From positions 5,107,001 to 5,171,000 of the forward strand of contig JAZARR010000212.1 of NCBI GenBank assembly GCA_037389465.1: a stretch of DNA of 64,000 nt. Reading direction: 5' to 3'. Shown here piece by piece: positions 1 to 12,906 of this stretch; within the stretch, counting starts at the first letter, position 1; the number at the start of each line of letters is the position of its first letter. The notes under the pieces were generated by a model. It was not told where the DNA came from. It ran no database searches and worked only from the letters and a program-made list of their open reading frames with translations. The position numbers and the translations under genes were made by a program. The stretch is from Baylisascaris procyonis. Lineage: Eukaryota; Nematoda; Chromadorea; Rhabditida; Ascarididae.

Positions 1-201
1 GATGCCTTCCTATATGACGATAACAATGACGTCGAACAACAACTGTTAACATCCAACCTAACTGGAACCGATACTGCAGCTCTAGTAAATATTTCCTTAT
101 TGTGTTTCGACATTTTACCTTTAAAAAAATGCTCCAACTTTGCGTTTTCCTCTCATTCTTCATATCAACCCTCTCCCCTCTCCCTCCTCCGAATTGAATA
201 A
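1..201 (+). CDS. Open frame at left edge, possible end of an off-window gene
   Basis: Frame 1 is open from the first base to a TAA at 199-201 (66 codons). The first 25 or so residues (starting DAFLYDDNND) are acidic and protein-like; the rest becomes Ser/Pro-rich and may be intronic or untranslated. If real, it would be the 3' exon of a plus-strand gene lying tail to tail with eIF3j. No family is recognised and the stretch is short enough to be chance. Confidence 0.15.
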   Translation, partial: DAFLYDDNNDVEQQLLTSNLTGTDTAALVNISLLCFDILPLKKCSNFAFSSHSSYQPSPLSLLRIE

Positions 202-1038
202 CATATGACCATGAATAGGCAATATGGCCAGGGAATGATGAAACATATCAATAAAAGGCAAAGCGGTCTTAAGACTAACGGGCTTAACAACATAGTGCGG
301 TTGAGGACATACACCATTATCTTTAATGGAAGCATCACTTATCATAACCAATTTTTTCCGACATATCGCCACGAAATTGGTTGTCTTCTAAATGATATCA
401 ATCCATAGTGTTCACAGCTCCTCGAATCGTTGATATGATTCAAAATCTGAAGTATTACCTAAACACCGGATGCGCTTGAAAAACAAACTCCAACATTACC
501 AACTTTTTTGAACGCCTCTTAAAACAACACCCAAACGCAATTCCTCCATCCTTGTGTGCCAGGTCATGCGTATTTTATAATAAAAATTTGAAGATTAATG
601 AAAAAGCCACACTGCATTTTTGTGCATCTCCAATGCGCGAACTCTCCTCATTACGGTTTCCGTATCCCATTTCTTTGTTCAGGACATACCCGACGAAGAA
701 AATAATTCGTTGTCAGCATAAAAATATTTTCATAAAGACCTCAAAAAAGCGAGTATTATCGAGCAGAAATGAATCAAAAACATGTTAGCAGATTCAGTCA
801 TGAAACTAACAGCATAAAAGTCAGCAATAACCATGTCCAGCTTTAAGAGTGCTAAATGTCGGCCCCTCGAGGCACTAAACACTATGCTGTTGTCGAAGGT
901 GAGTGGTGGTCGAGTGGCACGTAATAACAAACAAAAAAAAAAATGATCGGTCGATCAAACAAACAATGTTCGACCGAACAATAACCAACAGATGTCCAGT
1001 TTTTGAGCGATAAATGTGAATGGAGCTACAATGTGCGA
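202..1038. other. Gap left of eIF3j, nothing recognised
   Basis: AT-rich sequence holding the presumed 3' UTR of the minus-strand eIF3j gene next to 1039. Only short overlapping ORFs of 65-80 codons on both strands with no domain-like content. Confidence 0.5.
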
Positions 1039-4000
1039 TTACATGAAATCATCGTCGTAATCGTCATAGGGATCTTCTAGCCCCGCATAGTCATCGTAGA
1101 TATCCTTGTTCACATTCGATTTTTGCGTCATTTTCACCGTCGGTTTTGCCGAGCCGCCTTTCCCCTTCGTTTTCTAGAAGACAGGAATAAAATTACTCAC
1201 CGAAAATACATCGAGCAATGAATTCTTTAATAGTAACACCGAGAGAGATAGGCGGATGGAGAAAGAAAGCAAAGCTGCAAGGCATAGAAAGACTTGAACT
1301 TCGATCACTCGCATACCGCGGTGATCTGGTTGATCTCAAGGGAGAATAGATACTAAGTGTACACTCAAAAAATACTTATGGCTGAAAGTTATGTTACAAC
1401 AATAACCTTAAAGAAAACATGCGTATTTCCCAAATAGTCTCAGCAGTGATAACCCGGACGTCTTGTTCGCTTAGGGTAGAGCAATTGCTGCTGTAATCTC
1501 CTTATTCAGCCTCGACGGTGTTCGAAGGGAGTCTTCAGCGACCTGCAGCCTATTCTTCTAAAGTGAAACCGCTAATGATACCCCATCCTTGCACACGGTG
1601 CTTTTTCAAGTAAGATTCAGGGGATCGTGTGCATCTTATTTAGTTTGAACCTAAAGCTGCCAAATGGTTATTTCCTGGAAATCGAAATAGGTTAGAGGAA
1701 GACTATAATTGCTTTCCCCAATCCAGCAAATCATAAGAAATTCTGACGGAAAAAAAAAGTTGAGGATTTAGATTTAAAAAAAATAATAATTCAAAAGACA
1801 ATAAAAAATTGTTTAAGTAATCAAAAAGTTTGCCTTTAGAGTTTTTATTTAAGAAATTTTTCTCTCGTTGAATTGCTTTTTAATTTGATTGGTGTTCAGC
1901 TGCAACGCTGTTAAAATTTCTCGAATATCAGTGTTTTTTTTTGTTTTTTTTTTGCAATGGAATGAATGAGGAAAATAGATAACGCATCTGGAATTACTTC
2001 ATTGAATCCTTTTAAAATTACAAATAAAATATAAACTCTTTCGATTGCAATGAAAAGCATGAATAATAAAAACTTTCAAAAGATTAACTAACTTTTTCAA
2101 CTTTCTCAGCATTCGATTTCTCATCGGCAATCGACTTCACAATTGCGCTCAATTGTCGTGTTTTATTCGCATCCACTAAAAGTGTACAGATTATGAGATC
2201 ATATAAACTATGAAATGATTTCAAATTTGACTATCCTATGAGCCTATAGATCAACTAAACAACATCAACAAGACAAAACAGAGAACTGATAGTTAGCAAC
2301 TGTATTATACAATGAACGCATAGGAATCGAAAAGCCAGGAGTTAAAAAAAGAGAGGAGCAAATCAAATAAATCACCCAAATATTTCATAACAGAGCTTTC
2401 ATGATGCACTCCTCAAAAACTGATAGCCGTGAAAATATACCACAACAGCAGAAATAAGCCGAGAAGAGAAGCAAAAAAATAACGGAGGAGGGGGAGGGGA
2501 AAGAGAGAAGAGAAAAGAACAACACAAATGAACTAACGTTTGTCAAGTGCAACCTTAAAAAGCACAGTCATCATTTCCATATAATACGATGCGTTCACCC
2601 TCGTGGCAAGCATTTGCCCAACTTCTTCGCCAAACGTTCTAAACTCTTCAATTGTCGTTATTTCCGAATATGGTGTTGGCCCATCGCTATTTGTGCCTAA
2701 AATTAAAATTAAAATTGTTAATTGTTAAAATTAAAATTGTTAATTGTTAAATTTTTTAAAATTTATTAATGAAAACTTCAAAACCCTCAGCTGAAATGTG
2801 ACGGAATGAGATTATTTCTGCACTAAAATATCGAATAAAGAATTTTCAAAATGCTTCTGAAAATTAAATATAACAAACGAATTTCAATCAAATTATTGCT
2901 CGTTTATGAATTGTTAGTGATCTACGTATGTGCTCATGCATTCCATACAACATATTTATTGAGTTCTTTCTAAGCTTAAACAAATTCACGGGAAATATCC
3001 CATAAATAAGCTAATTCTTTTGTTGATGAAAAAAAATTGCCCTATGATTTTTATATTGAATAAAAATGTGAATATTCTCGTAGCACGTGCTTTTCATTTA
3101 TTATAGGTTTTCATTACAGAATGCATCAAATGTTGTTTATTTTATTTCAAAAGGCGATTGCAAGCATTCGAAAGACGTTAAAAACTATTTTTTTTTTGCA
3201 TTCCTTTTTAAATAAATTAGTAAGCGCCTCTTTGTATTCCCTTTTAGCTAACGTGTTTCTTTTAGCACAAATTGCTTACTTAAGAATAGATTTGAGAAAA
3301 AAAAAGCGTATTTTTCTTTTCACTTTTAGCCATTTTCAGGGAACTTTTTTCTTCGGCGTGTTCCTTCCAAAATTCGTTCACTGCGCTCAATTCTCAATCA
3401 TTCTCCCCTCGTCGCTTGAATACGAAACGGCAATCACATTAAGAGTCCTACCATTAGACCTTACGTGATCAGCTTTAAATGGACGAAACACATTCGCTTC
3501 ATCTGCTACCGATAAAAAAATAAAAAATAAAAACAAATAACTACATGAAAACCATGCGGAATATCGCAGTATGAAGCGCGAATATGATCGCTATTCAAGC
3601 CGATAAAATAAAAAAACCTCAACAATATCATTTAGATGCTAGTAAACCAGATGGATATGTGCCGTACCAAAGAGATCTTTCGCAAATCCGAGATCACTCT
3701 TTTTCTGTATTTCCTCTCTCTCTTTCGCGGTGAGTTCGCGACCCAAATCTGTAGCAAGTGATCCCAATGGACTCTTAGCCTTCGATTTTGGTTTTGGTTT
3801 TGACGGTTGTGGCTTCGGCACCTGCTCAAATATATTCGTTATCTTATCACATTTACATATCATAATGTGAGATTCGCTTCTAAATATATGAAAAACTTCA
3901 AAAAAAAAATGAACCAATGGAATTACATTTAAAATCCAGAATTCTCGGCATAATAACTGCAAGGCTTCAGCTTAGTAGAGAAAAAGTTGGTGCATCTATA

Positions 4001-5516
4001 TGTGAGGATCGACTCCTTCAAAGGTTCCCACCTCACCATCAAACTTCTACACAAAGATTTTCAGAAAGTCGAAAATTAACTTCTAAACAATCGACAATTG
4101 TGAACTCATTAATAATATGCAGGAATGTGCCCGCTTAAGAATCCTTAGTAGAATTAATAAAAATAAATCTGCTCCCTACATTAAAACGTAACAATTTATT
4201 AGGTATATCTATGTTTATTTTATTGTTTTATCTTATAAGAACTTAGCAGTATCAAGAAAAACTATGGTTTTTTATACACTCATCATTACTACTATATTTC
4301 GTTCTTTTCTATTATAAAAAATTAAAAAATTATAAAAAAGTTTTATTCTTTTGGTATTTGGTTTTCTTTTATAAAACTTCAAAAATTGACGGCTATGCAC
4401 TATTTTGTGTTGTATCGACGAATGGGTGTTCTTTTCTTGCGCCTCAATAAAACTAAAAGTTATTTCTAACAGCATATTTATTTGGCGTAAATTAACTTAT
4501 TCAACTTCGGGGCAGGAATAGTGCCATATTATGTTTAAATTCTTTAAGTGTTGTTAGGAAGCTGTTTTGAAAATAGCCTCATGGATCGAAATATCAACAC
4601 AAATTGTAGTCAATCGTCATAAAGAAGTTTACATCACAGTATAACTTGAACGCTATAAAAAGGCTTCTCTCGGAGTAAATGGCTGCCCTCTCAATGATGG
4701 ATTAGTTAACCAAGAAAATTATTCCTTCGAAATTCCAACTTGTATAAAATTAGAAAAACCGAAATATGCACAATATGCTCTTCGGGCGCCTCCTCTTGTA
4801 TCTCCTCGATGATGCTTCCTTTCTTCTCATCGAGTTGTTTCACATCCGGCTCAAAATCGTCATCATCTGCAAAAGTCATTCATCCTCTGAAAAGTGCTTC
4901 CACATCAACAACTGCGCTTACCTTCAGCAATTTTAAATCAACTATAACCTCCTCATATCAATACCATAATATATAACGGCGCATAACCTGGTAAAAAAAA
5001 AAAAAAAAACGAGTCACCTCTTTCAAAAACATTCGTTGTTGCAGCTTCGGCTTATAAAGCCATTATGAAAGCTAGCATCAACTACGCCTATTTCAAGTCT
5101 TTACATGAACTCTTGGTAGCCACCTTATCAACTGCCTTTGCAACCTCACATTTGACAATAAAGTTGCCCAAACCCACATATCCACGACCACAATTATACC
5201 TACCTTCATTCGCCTAAATGAACTTGCTGTTATCAACCAAAAGTACCTTAAATACATCTACATAGAAATATAGATCACATGATGCGGGGATCACATATAT
5301 CGCAACCACTGAATGTCAAATCCTCTAGGCTTAGGCTCGACTAAATACTATTTCTTGCCTCACCTCACTTTACTCGACAATTGGTCATCGACAAAATGCA
5401 CGATCTAATAAGTGAAGTTTACCTCATTAAATAAGCACTAGGAGATCATTCAGCATTAATGAATCGGGCAGTAATTAATAAAAATTGATGTGAAATTACT
5501 CACCCCAATCTCCCAT
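1039..5516 (-). CDS. eif-3.J: Eukaryotic translation initiation factor 3 subunit J (eIF3j)
   Basis: eIF3j is a loosely bound eIF3 subunit that sits near the 40S decoding centre and influences mRNA binding and recycling. Six exons read as one frame: 5504-5516 (ATG, starts MGDWD), 4760-4866 (acidic DDDFEPDV), 3668-3821 (Lys/Pro-rich, then ELTAKEREEIQKKSDLGFAK), 2538-2696 (TIEEFRTFGEEVG), 2093-2175 and 1039-1173. All five junctions keep phase and give 216 residues, close to worm eIF3j and shorter than human (258). Human eIF3j has a similar acidic N-terminus, a SDLELAKETFG motif, a FTEFGKLL helix and an acidic tail ending DFM; here the end is YDDDFM and the stop. Exon 3 must use the donor TTTG|gtacgg; reading past it runs into unrelated residues. 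Lem-3 lies upstream, divergently transcribed. Confidence 0.93.
2699..2755. repeat. 22-bp AT-rich tandem repeat in eIF3j intron
   Basis: The block AATTAAAATTGTTAATTGTT is repeated about twice directly beside the acceptor of the fourth eIF3j exon, so on the minus strand it forms part of the pre-acceptor tract. Confidence 0.6.
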
Positions 5517-8059
5517 TGTTGTATGATAATCGCAGTTGTTCGAAACAACTTCACGATAAGCTATAAATCGTTGGCAAACTTAATAATTAAAATCAAAACA
5601 TCTTTTATGGATTTCGCAACAATAAAATCAATTACGCGCTATAAATATTAGAAAATATTATGAAATATTAGCTAAACATTTAAATTACGCCTTCAAATAG
5701 AGACAAATAAATGAAGCAAAATATTCAATCGTTCAATTGAAGGATACATCTATATAACAATAAGACTCAATTCAGCGGTCCACTCCTGTCGGTGATCGAA
5801 ATAGATAAGAAAGGATAAATCAACATCAAGAAAGTTTGTTCAAAGCCGAAAAGCTCTTTCCGTATTTATCCCTAGCTTCACTTTATTTGCCAACTATCTA
5901 TGTATTGTTTTCTAACCAAGCGAAGACTGTTTAGTCGCTTACTTTCAATTAATTCTTATAGTATTTACCTAAACGACACGTAAAGGTGAACGAAGACATG
6001 CACACCTAACGACTAAAAATCTCATTCGCACAACGCAATCAGCATCACCTCCCACTAATCTAAACACATAGAACAATAAAGCCCGAAAACGATTCACAAA
6101 TGCTCACCGCTAATTTACTCATCGAAAATTATTGAAGTAACACAATGCAAAAATATTTAGCAGTGATTCTCGAAAATCTTTTTGAGACCATTAAAATTTC
6201 AAATGCTGAAGATTAAAATTTACTTCAAATAATATTTATTCATTTCGTGAAGAAAGCATGGAAATGCACATTTAAAAACCGAAAAGGTGGTTAACGAAAG
6301 CGAATATTAGAGATGATGATGAATAGAGACATGGAGGAATGTTGAAAAAAGGAGATTATATGTGATAATTAGTGATAAGTGATATGATGCGAATATCGAC
6401 GATAGATCACACTGCTCCAAACTTCTCTTAAAGCATCATAAATTATCAGCTATTATCATATCATATGGTAAATACTTCCAGATGGGAACAACACGATAAG
6501 CAAAAGAGTTCAGCAAATCAGTTCGATTAGTTGATTTAATTTCAATTTGAAGAGGGTGAAGCTTCGAGCGCAGTGCAAACATTGTAAACGAGAAAATACT
6601 CTCGAACGGAATGCCTGAGAAACCTTTAACGATCTTGAAAGCTGCCTTAGTGAAGCGCTGTTGAACTCTCTCAATTATCTCGGTATCCTTTTTTCGCGGA
6701 CGGGGACCACACCTGACTACAGTATTCCAAGATGGGCGACAGTAAGCAATGAAAGCTTCCCGACAATTTTCTATGCAACTGTACTGCACGGCACGCAGAA
6801 TGCAATTCGCAAGTTGAGCAGCCCTCCGCGAAAGGCTGTACTCAGACATAATGCTACTTCAGTTGCAATTGTGAAGTTGCAACATAGAGATGCTTTGTTG
6901 CTATTATGAAGTATTTTTATTTAGATTTTTTTATTGTTGATGGGCGCATTATTTTTCGTCGATAAAAGGCATTTGTTGTCAATTTCGTTTGTTTTATTGA
7001 CTAAAAAATTTGATAGAAAGATAAGTGAATTTATTTCCACTATATTGATGCTTTCGGTAATCAATTACTCCACATTATGGTTTCTTTCTTGAAACCGAAG
7101 TAAAAAAAGAGTTTGCTGCAAGAAGTTATGCGTTTAGATCGAAAATTATGCCTTTCTAAGCATTTTGTTGAAATAGCCTCTAAACTTTCTGAGTGGAAAA
7201 GCACGGAAGAAGGTAGTCTTCTCGACATTTTTTGTATAGATTTTCTAACTTAACGCTTGTAAAACGAAACCAAAAGTTTTCTAATCTGACGCTTCGTTTT
7301 ATATACTTTCTTCTGGCCCATATCAATGGTAATTTGTTAAATTAGGCAACGAGAGAGAAGTTTGGTGCTTTTGAAACTCTTCAAATTTTCAAAAAAATCT
7401 TGAGACAAATCTTTCCGTTATCCTCTTCGCATTGATTCTTTAAAATTATATCACAACTACATCGGGTCCTCTCAACTGAATAAATCTATCATGCCGTGTC
7501 TAGTGTGCGTTTCTGCTTGCACTCATCGTCATGGCTGAGCCGGTTTCACCCTGCAGGAGAACATATCAAAACAAGAGCTGATGAAATATATGTTGGAATT
7601 GATTGTTGCTTAGAGTTAAGCAAGTTTTGAGGTTGCAAAGGGAAACACCTTTTTAGATGGATGAGGTAAATTTGTAACGGCGGACTGTTTGCAAACGGTC
7701 TGAAAGGTTGGTCACCATCAGTCGTCTTCGTGAAATATTTCTTCTATAATTGGAGCTGTAGATGATACATTTGCGTTCATGTACTTCATGTTATTGTCTG
7801 ATCCTCGGCACATTTCTAAGACCTAGTGTGAGTGACGGTGGGGATCGGTTCCCTTCCGGTGTAAACACTGGTTTATTTGTTTCTTTCCTGATTACCTTCA
7901 GTGATTGTGTATGACAAGGGTATAAATCTGAAAGGTTTTAATGTATTTTATTTATGATTTGTTGTGTTGCGTCGTTGAATATTGCTTATTAGTTGCATTC
8001 ATCACAGCGCTATATTCGGCTTCAATGTTTTGAGATTTGAGAAGTTGAAAGCGATTACG
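5517..8059. other. Divergent intergenic region between eIF3j and lem-3
   Basis: This 2.5-kb stretch separates the start codons of minus-strand eIF3j and plus-strand lem-3, so it should hold both promoters. The only recognisable content is the retrotransposon fragment at 6436-6849. A TTATTAG acceptor-like site ending at 7992 could start the lem-3 mRNA by trans-splicing. Confidence 0.5.
6436..6849 (-). mobile_element. Truncated non-LTR retrotransposon, reverse transcriptase C-terminal end
   Basis: A 137-residue open frame resembles the region after the palm domain in CR1/Jockey/RTE-type LINE proteins. It has an AYCRPSWNTVVRCGP motif (compare the LINE pattern Y-x-RP-x-LEY-x-x-x-VW-x-P), then IERVQQRFTKAAFK, and near the end a short basic motif with W-x-x-LP (IWKYLPYDM). 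The catalytic YxDD region and everything 5' are absent, as expected of a 5'-truncated insertion. The frame is still open, which suggests a fairly young copy. The clade is not resolved. Confidence 0.65.
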
Positions 8060-11000
8060 ATGCCACATGATGGTCACAGTATTTACGTATTGCATTCACT
8101 TGCATCAAGTGATTCAATAACGGCATTGAATGCCGTACAAAATCTACTGCAGTCGGGCAAGGTACGAGTCAATGAACGAGAACATGGTGGATTAACGGCA
8201 CTTCATGTGGCAGCTGCGTGGGATCATCTAGCAATGTGTCAATTGCTTCTCTATTATGGTGCTGATCCGTTTGAAATCGACAATCACGGAAGGTATTGAC
8301 GATTAGCTGTATCTTTTAGATGAACTCTCGCGTTTAGATGAACCTCTGAAGGGAGTCCAGGTAGGTAACTAAACGGCTGCTTATCACATAATATGTTCCC
8401 ATTCGTGTGGGTATTGAAAACTTGGCATAGTTGATAGAAGATGTTTGCCTTGCTATGTCTATACCATTACTGCAATCGTAATTTAGGTGTTGCTTATTCT
8501 TTTATAAGTGGCTATATCTATGGACTAGGTCGCACATTGTCAAGCGGTCGTATTTGTCTTATGGAGGATATCAGTTGAAAATTTCAATCAAAGGTTTTCA
8601 GCCAGCTATGCTTTCGTTGACGTCGTAATCAATTTTCGGTGCCTCTTTGAAAAACTCCATCACATTTACGGCGACAGTCGGTCTCCTACCGTCGTTTATG
8701 CTTATATAGCGGTCTTTCTAGTACGTTGTAGTCTTAGGAATCGGTATCTATAACAAATCCGCCATATGTTGTAGCAGTATTATGCGATTCATTTGTTCAA
8801 TGAACTTTTCGCTTCACGTGAAGAAGTTCAAATCCCAAAGGTAAGTCGATTGTTATGTGAGATACATGTGGCCATTTCAGCAAAGAATAGTCTTTGTCGC
8901 AAATTTATTGAACACGGATTTGAGAGTCAAATATGATGAAGATCAACCTCATAGTGATATCGTTCTGGATAATGTATTATTTTTTATTTTATCTTATACG
9001 TTCATATTTGCAGGACCGCGTACGATGTAGCAGTCGGAGAGACGAAATGTTTTTTTGCACGAGCATTTCGTGGTTTGGGTATGAAAAATACGAATCGAAC
9101 TCCACGAATCGGTTTTCTACGAGCACTTACGGAGTTGTTCGCATGCGCATCCGTATCGTCGAAGAGCGATTCTCATTTGAAAACGATGCGACATTCATGG
9201 TCTTACCTTCATAGTGATAATCTTGAGAAGGAACTCGCTCGTGCAAAACTCATATCCGATGCTAATATCGGTATATAAATGCTTCTTTTTAGTCAACGTT
9301 CTTTCTATTTAAAGGGAATAATGCAATTTGTGAACGGTTGTCCCATTATTTAAGGAATATCGTTTAGAGAAGTTTTGAGTTTTTTTGTTACTCGGAGATG
9401 CTTCATTCCATTACTTCCTCCAATAATTGCAGGGCATAAAATATTCGCTAATTCTTTTTTTTTTTTTTCTTAAATGAAGAAATAGTGACCGAACATTTCA
9501 AATGACCTTAAAACGAACATTGCGAAAAAAATAGAGCAAATTTTTGAACATTTTAAGTAAACACCCGCTTAAGGTTAATTCATTCTCCAAACGTTGCGCC
9601 TACGCTTGAATATGTAGATGTTGCTGAAGATTTGCATATTCAAATTTTGTTGTTTCATTGTTCCTGTTACGATTGTTCATTTGATGTTATTTTGATGAAA
9701 ATAGCTATGATATATGCAAATTTCTGATTAGAGTTGAATGATTCAAACATTGGCTAATAAGTGGCGCTTTATGTGAATATTGAAATTCTTATTTATTTAA
9801 AGAGTCGAGATTGGTGCTGATTGCAAAAAGTACGAATCGAACTACGCGAATTTAGTGAACACGGGGTTTGAGAGTCTAATATAATGAGGATCAACTCATA
9901 ATGATGTCATAATAGAGTTCAAGAATCCTTTTTTTTGGCGCAGAGGAAAATGATTAACCATATTTGCGGATCATCCGGCTAATTTTCGTCCGGGTTTGTG
10001 TATTATTTATGTTTAAGGAGCAATTGACAACGAAAGATCGTTGGGGGATTCTGATGGCCAAAAAGACGGAAATGAAAGAAGGAGTGGAGCATCCGACGAG
10101 GTAAAAAGTGAACACGGAAACACTTCAGATGATACGTTCTTTACGGCACGAACGGGAAGCGGTGATGAGCAGAGGGAGAGGTACATCACTTATAGGAGCC
10201 GTTCAGGATATCGGGCACATTTAACGAGTGCATCGGTCTCAAATGATTCGTCTGTCGATGAATTAAGTTCGTTGGTTTTTTAGTGCACAAAACACTTTAA
10301 AATTGATGAACGACGTCGTTTTCAAGTTTGTTTATGGAAAACGACTAGGAGCATCGATCAGTTGAATGTTCAACAGTCAACCTACTTAGGGGAGGGTATC
10401 CGTTGTGTGTTCTTCAGCTAATCTAATTCACTTTATTTTTACAGGTTTTAATTGATTCTTTTTTTATTTCATCAACGATTTTGTCTTTTTGTTTTTAAAA
10501 GTTTTTTTCCCTCTGTATCAACTAAAATTTTATTTTCATTCCACTTTGTTTACAGCATTTCTATTTTTCTCAAGAAAAACGAGGCCGAAATAGAACCTAG
10601 AACCGAAATACGAATATCGTCGTCTTGATTATATCGTTGTGTCCAATTTTTTCTGAAATTAAAACAGATTTTTTTCATAAAAGTTATTATTACATTCATG
10701 CTAAAAAAAAAGGATTCATAGCGTTTTCGTGAATCATTTGCCTTTTGATGAAATTTCAGTGTGCCTAGAGGATACTCCATGAGGAATTTACTAGAATTAA
10801 TATCGTTCCGAGAAAAATCTAGTACAAGCACTTTTCTCAGAAACGTTGATAATCTCTTCCCCCCCCCCCCCCCCCCCATCAATGGAAACGTTTCTATTAT
10901 TTATCAGAGAATTAGGTCTTTAGAAAATTATCATCTTGTAGTTCTTCAACATGGTTCTCTCACTCGAAACTACAAAAATACTCATATTTTGATGCAATTT

Positions 11001-12868
11001 TCCAATCGTTTTTAGCTTATGCACCCTCTAAGCAATTATTTTTCCTCAAACGTATCGTTTTCTTATAGGTGAAGATGAGCCCGTGCCTGATGATATATTG
11101 AAGGCGGTACGGAATTTGCCAGATCCTGCACTCAGACGAGAGTTCGAGTCAAGGTTTGTTTTCAGATTTCACTTTGTGCTAAATTGTTTTATTTGCCATT
11201 GTGCCATTTATTTGTCAGTTGTCTCAAATCGACGCAACATTCTTCGTCTGTCTATTATTTGTTGAATTGAATTAGCCGCATCGCACCATTCAGTGGTCAT
11301 ATTTCCACTAGCATAGAAGGAAAGCATTTTGTATAGACGCAGATATGCGCATCAGGAGACAACTTTTTTTTGTAACTTTTATAGCCTTCGATATATATAT
11401 TTTTTGTTGTTAAATTTTTATCCTTTAGGTATTTACATTTGCAAATCGCGTCATTGTAACATCGTATGTTTATGTGTTTGTGTTTATTTCAAAGAACAAA
11501 TTGGGACAACGTTGTGTTAAGGGGTGTGGTGATTGGTCCACTAACGCCTTCAACGCGATGTGTATACGAAATGAAGCTGGCACGCGTACTTGCACATTTA
11601 ACCACTTTGCACAGTACCATCGAGAAGAGTATGTCGATCTATGTCCATTTATTACAAAAGAGCAAATTTCATGATATCGTTAACGCTCTAGTTTCTTATT
11701 TGTTGTCGATCACGATCACAGTGATGATTTTCGTGATGAACGTGGAATATAAGGGAAACGGATGGGTGCTGTAATAGTGGGCATTAGATTGCCGTCCATA
11801 GTCAGATTGTTTGTGAATTTGGAAGACGATCACATCAACACAACCGATATTGGGGATGAATTTCTTCCCAGAATATCCAATAGAATAAGGCCATAACAGT
11901 GAAGCACAACCAATAGGAGGTTTTGAATTTCAATAGCATTTAATTGCAAAGAATTACACTTTAGTATGCCTTAGGGTTTTGTTTTTCGCTTTCAATAGGC
12001 GAACGTTTCCGCATCCACCAAAAGGCTCGACTTTTTTTTAGCGAACTCTCCACTCGTCGTCGGAATATTGTTGTTAAGTTGTTTTTAACATCCACTGAGT
12101 CCGCAGTTTTAAGAATTCAGCCCCATGTTGGAGCGCGTTATCGCCGGGATGAGCTGTGAAGAAGGGAAGAAGATGGATGCATTTGTCGTCAATGATTTCT
12201 TCTGCAGTCAGGGTTGGCGTCAAGGAGTGAAGGCCACGTCATTTTGTTACATTCTAATCGGTGATATTTTCACATCAATTTTTCAAGTTTCTAATTGAAT
12301 GGGAACTCAAATGAATGTGTTCAGTGACATATTGTGACTCGGTTATCTGTTTTGCGAGAAGTCGTTCCAGAAGGACGTTATGAAGTTTTTTTGGTGTGGA
12401 GAAGCTGAAAAGGCTCAGTGGTTTAATAGGTGATTTGGGAGACGAAAGGCATTTAACATCTCACACGACGGGGTTATCTTATCGTTGGGAAATATTTTGC
12501 TCGTTATTTGCTCATCGATGCATAGCAGTGGTGAATTTTAAGATGAGATGGTCAAATTCAAAGTTTTTATATGATTTGTCCCGTCTCATATACCACTTGC
12601 AGCCTTTTTAACGATAAAATTGCCTCATTGATCGTGATTGTGTTTTCTTTTTTTCTAGATTTTCTTGTTTATTCTCACTGTAGGCTATGACTCTTCAGAT
12701 ATTTATGTGAACAAATTACAAATGTAACAATTTCAAGCAGTTAGTGGCAGATAGTTTTTCTTTATTTAAGTGGAACAAATGGTATGGATGTTTGCGATAA
12801 ATCACCATTCAGTTATTAGCCTAGTACGTCGGATCAAAAGCGTAGTTTCTTGCTCAGAGGAATACTTT

Positions 12869-12906
<38 letters not shown>

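Noticed and set aside
3121..3468. 115-codon hydrophobic plus-strand ORF
   Set aside because: It lies in an eIF3j intron, is Phe/Leu-rich from T runs, and lacks family resemblance.
8781..8860. tRNA-like T-loop sequence GTTCAAATCCC
   Set aside because: No matching acceptor stem, D-arm or anticodon arm could be drawn around it.
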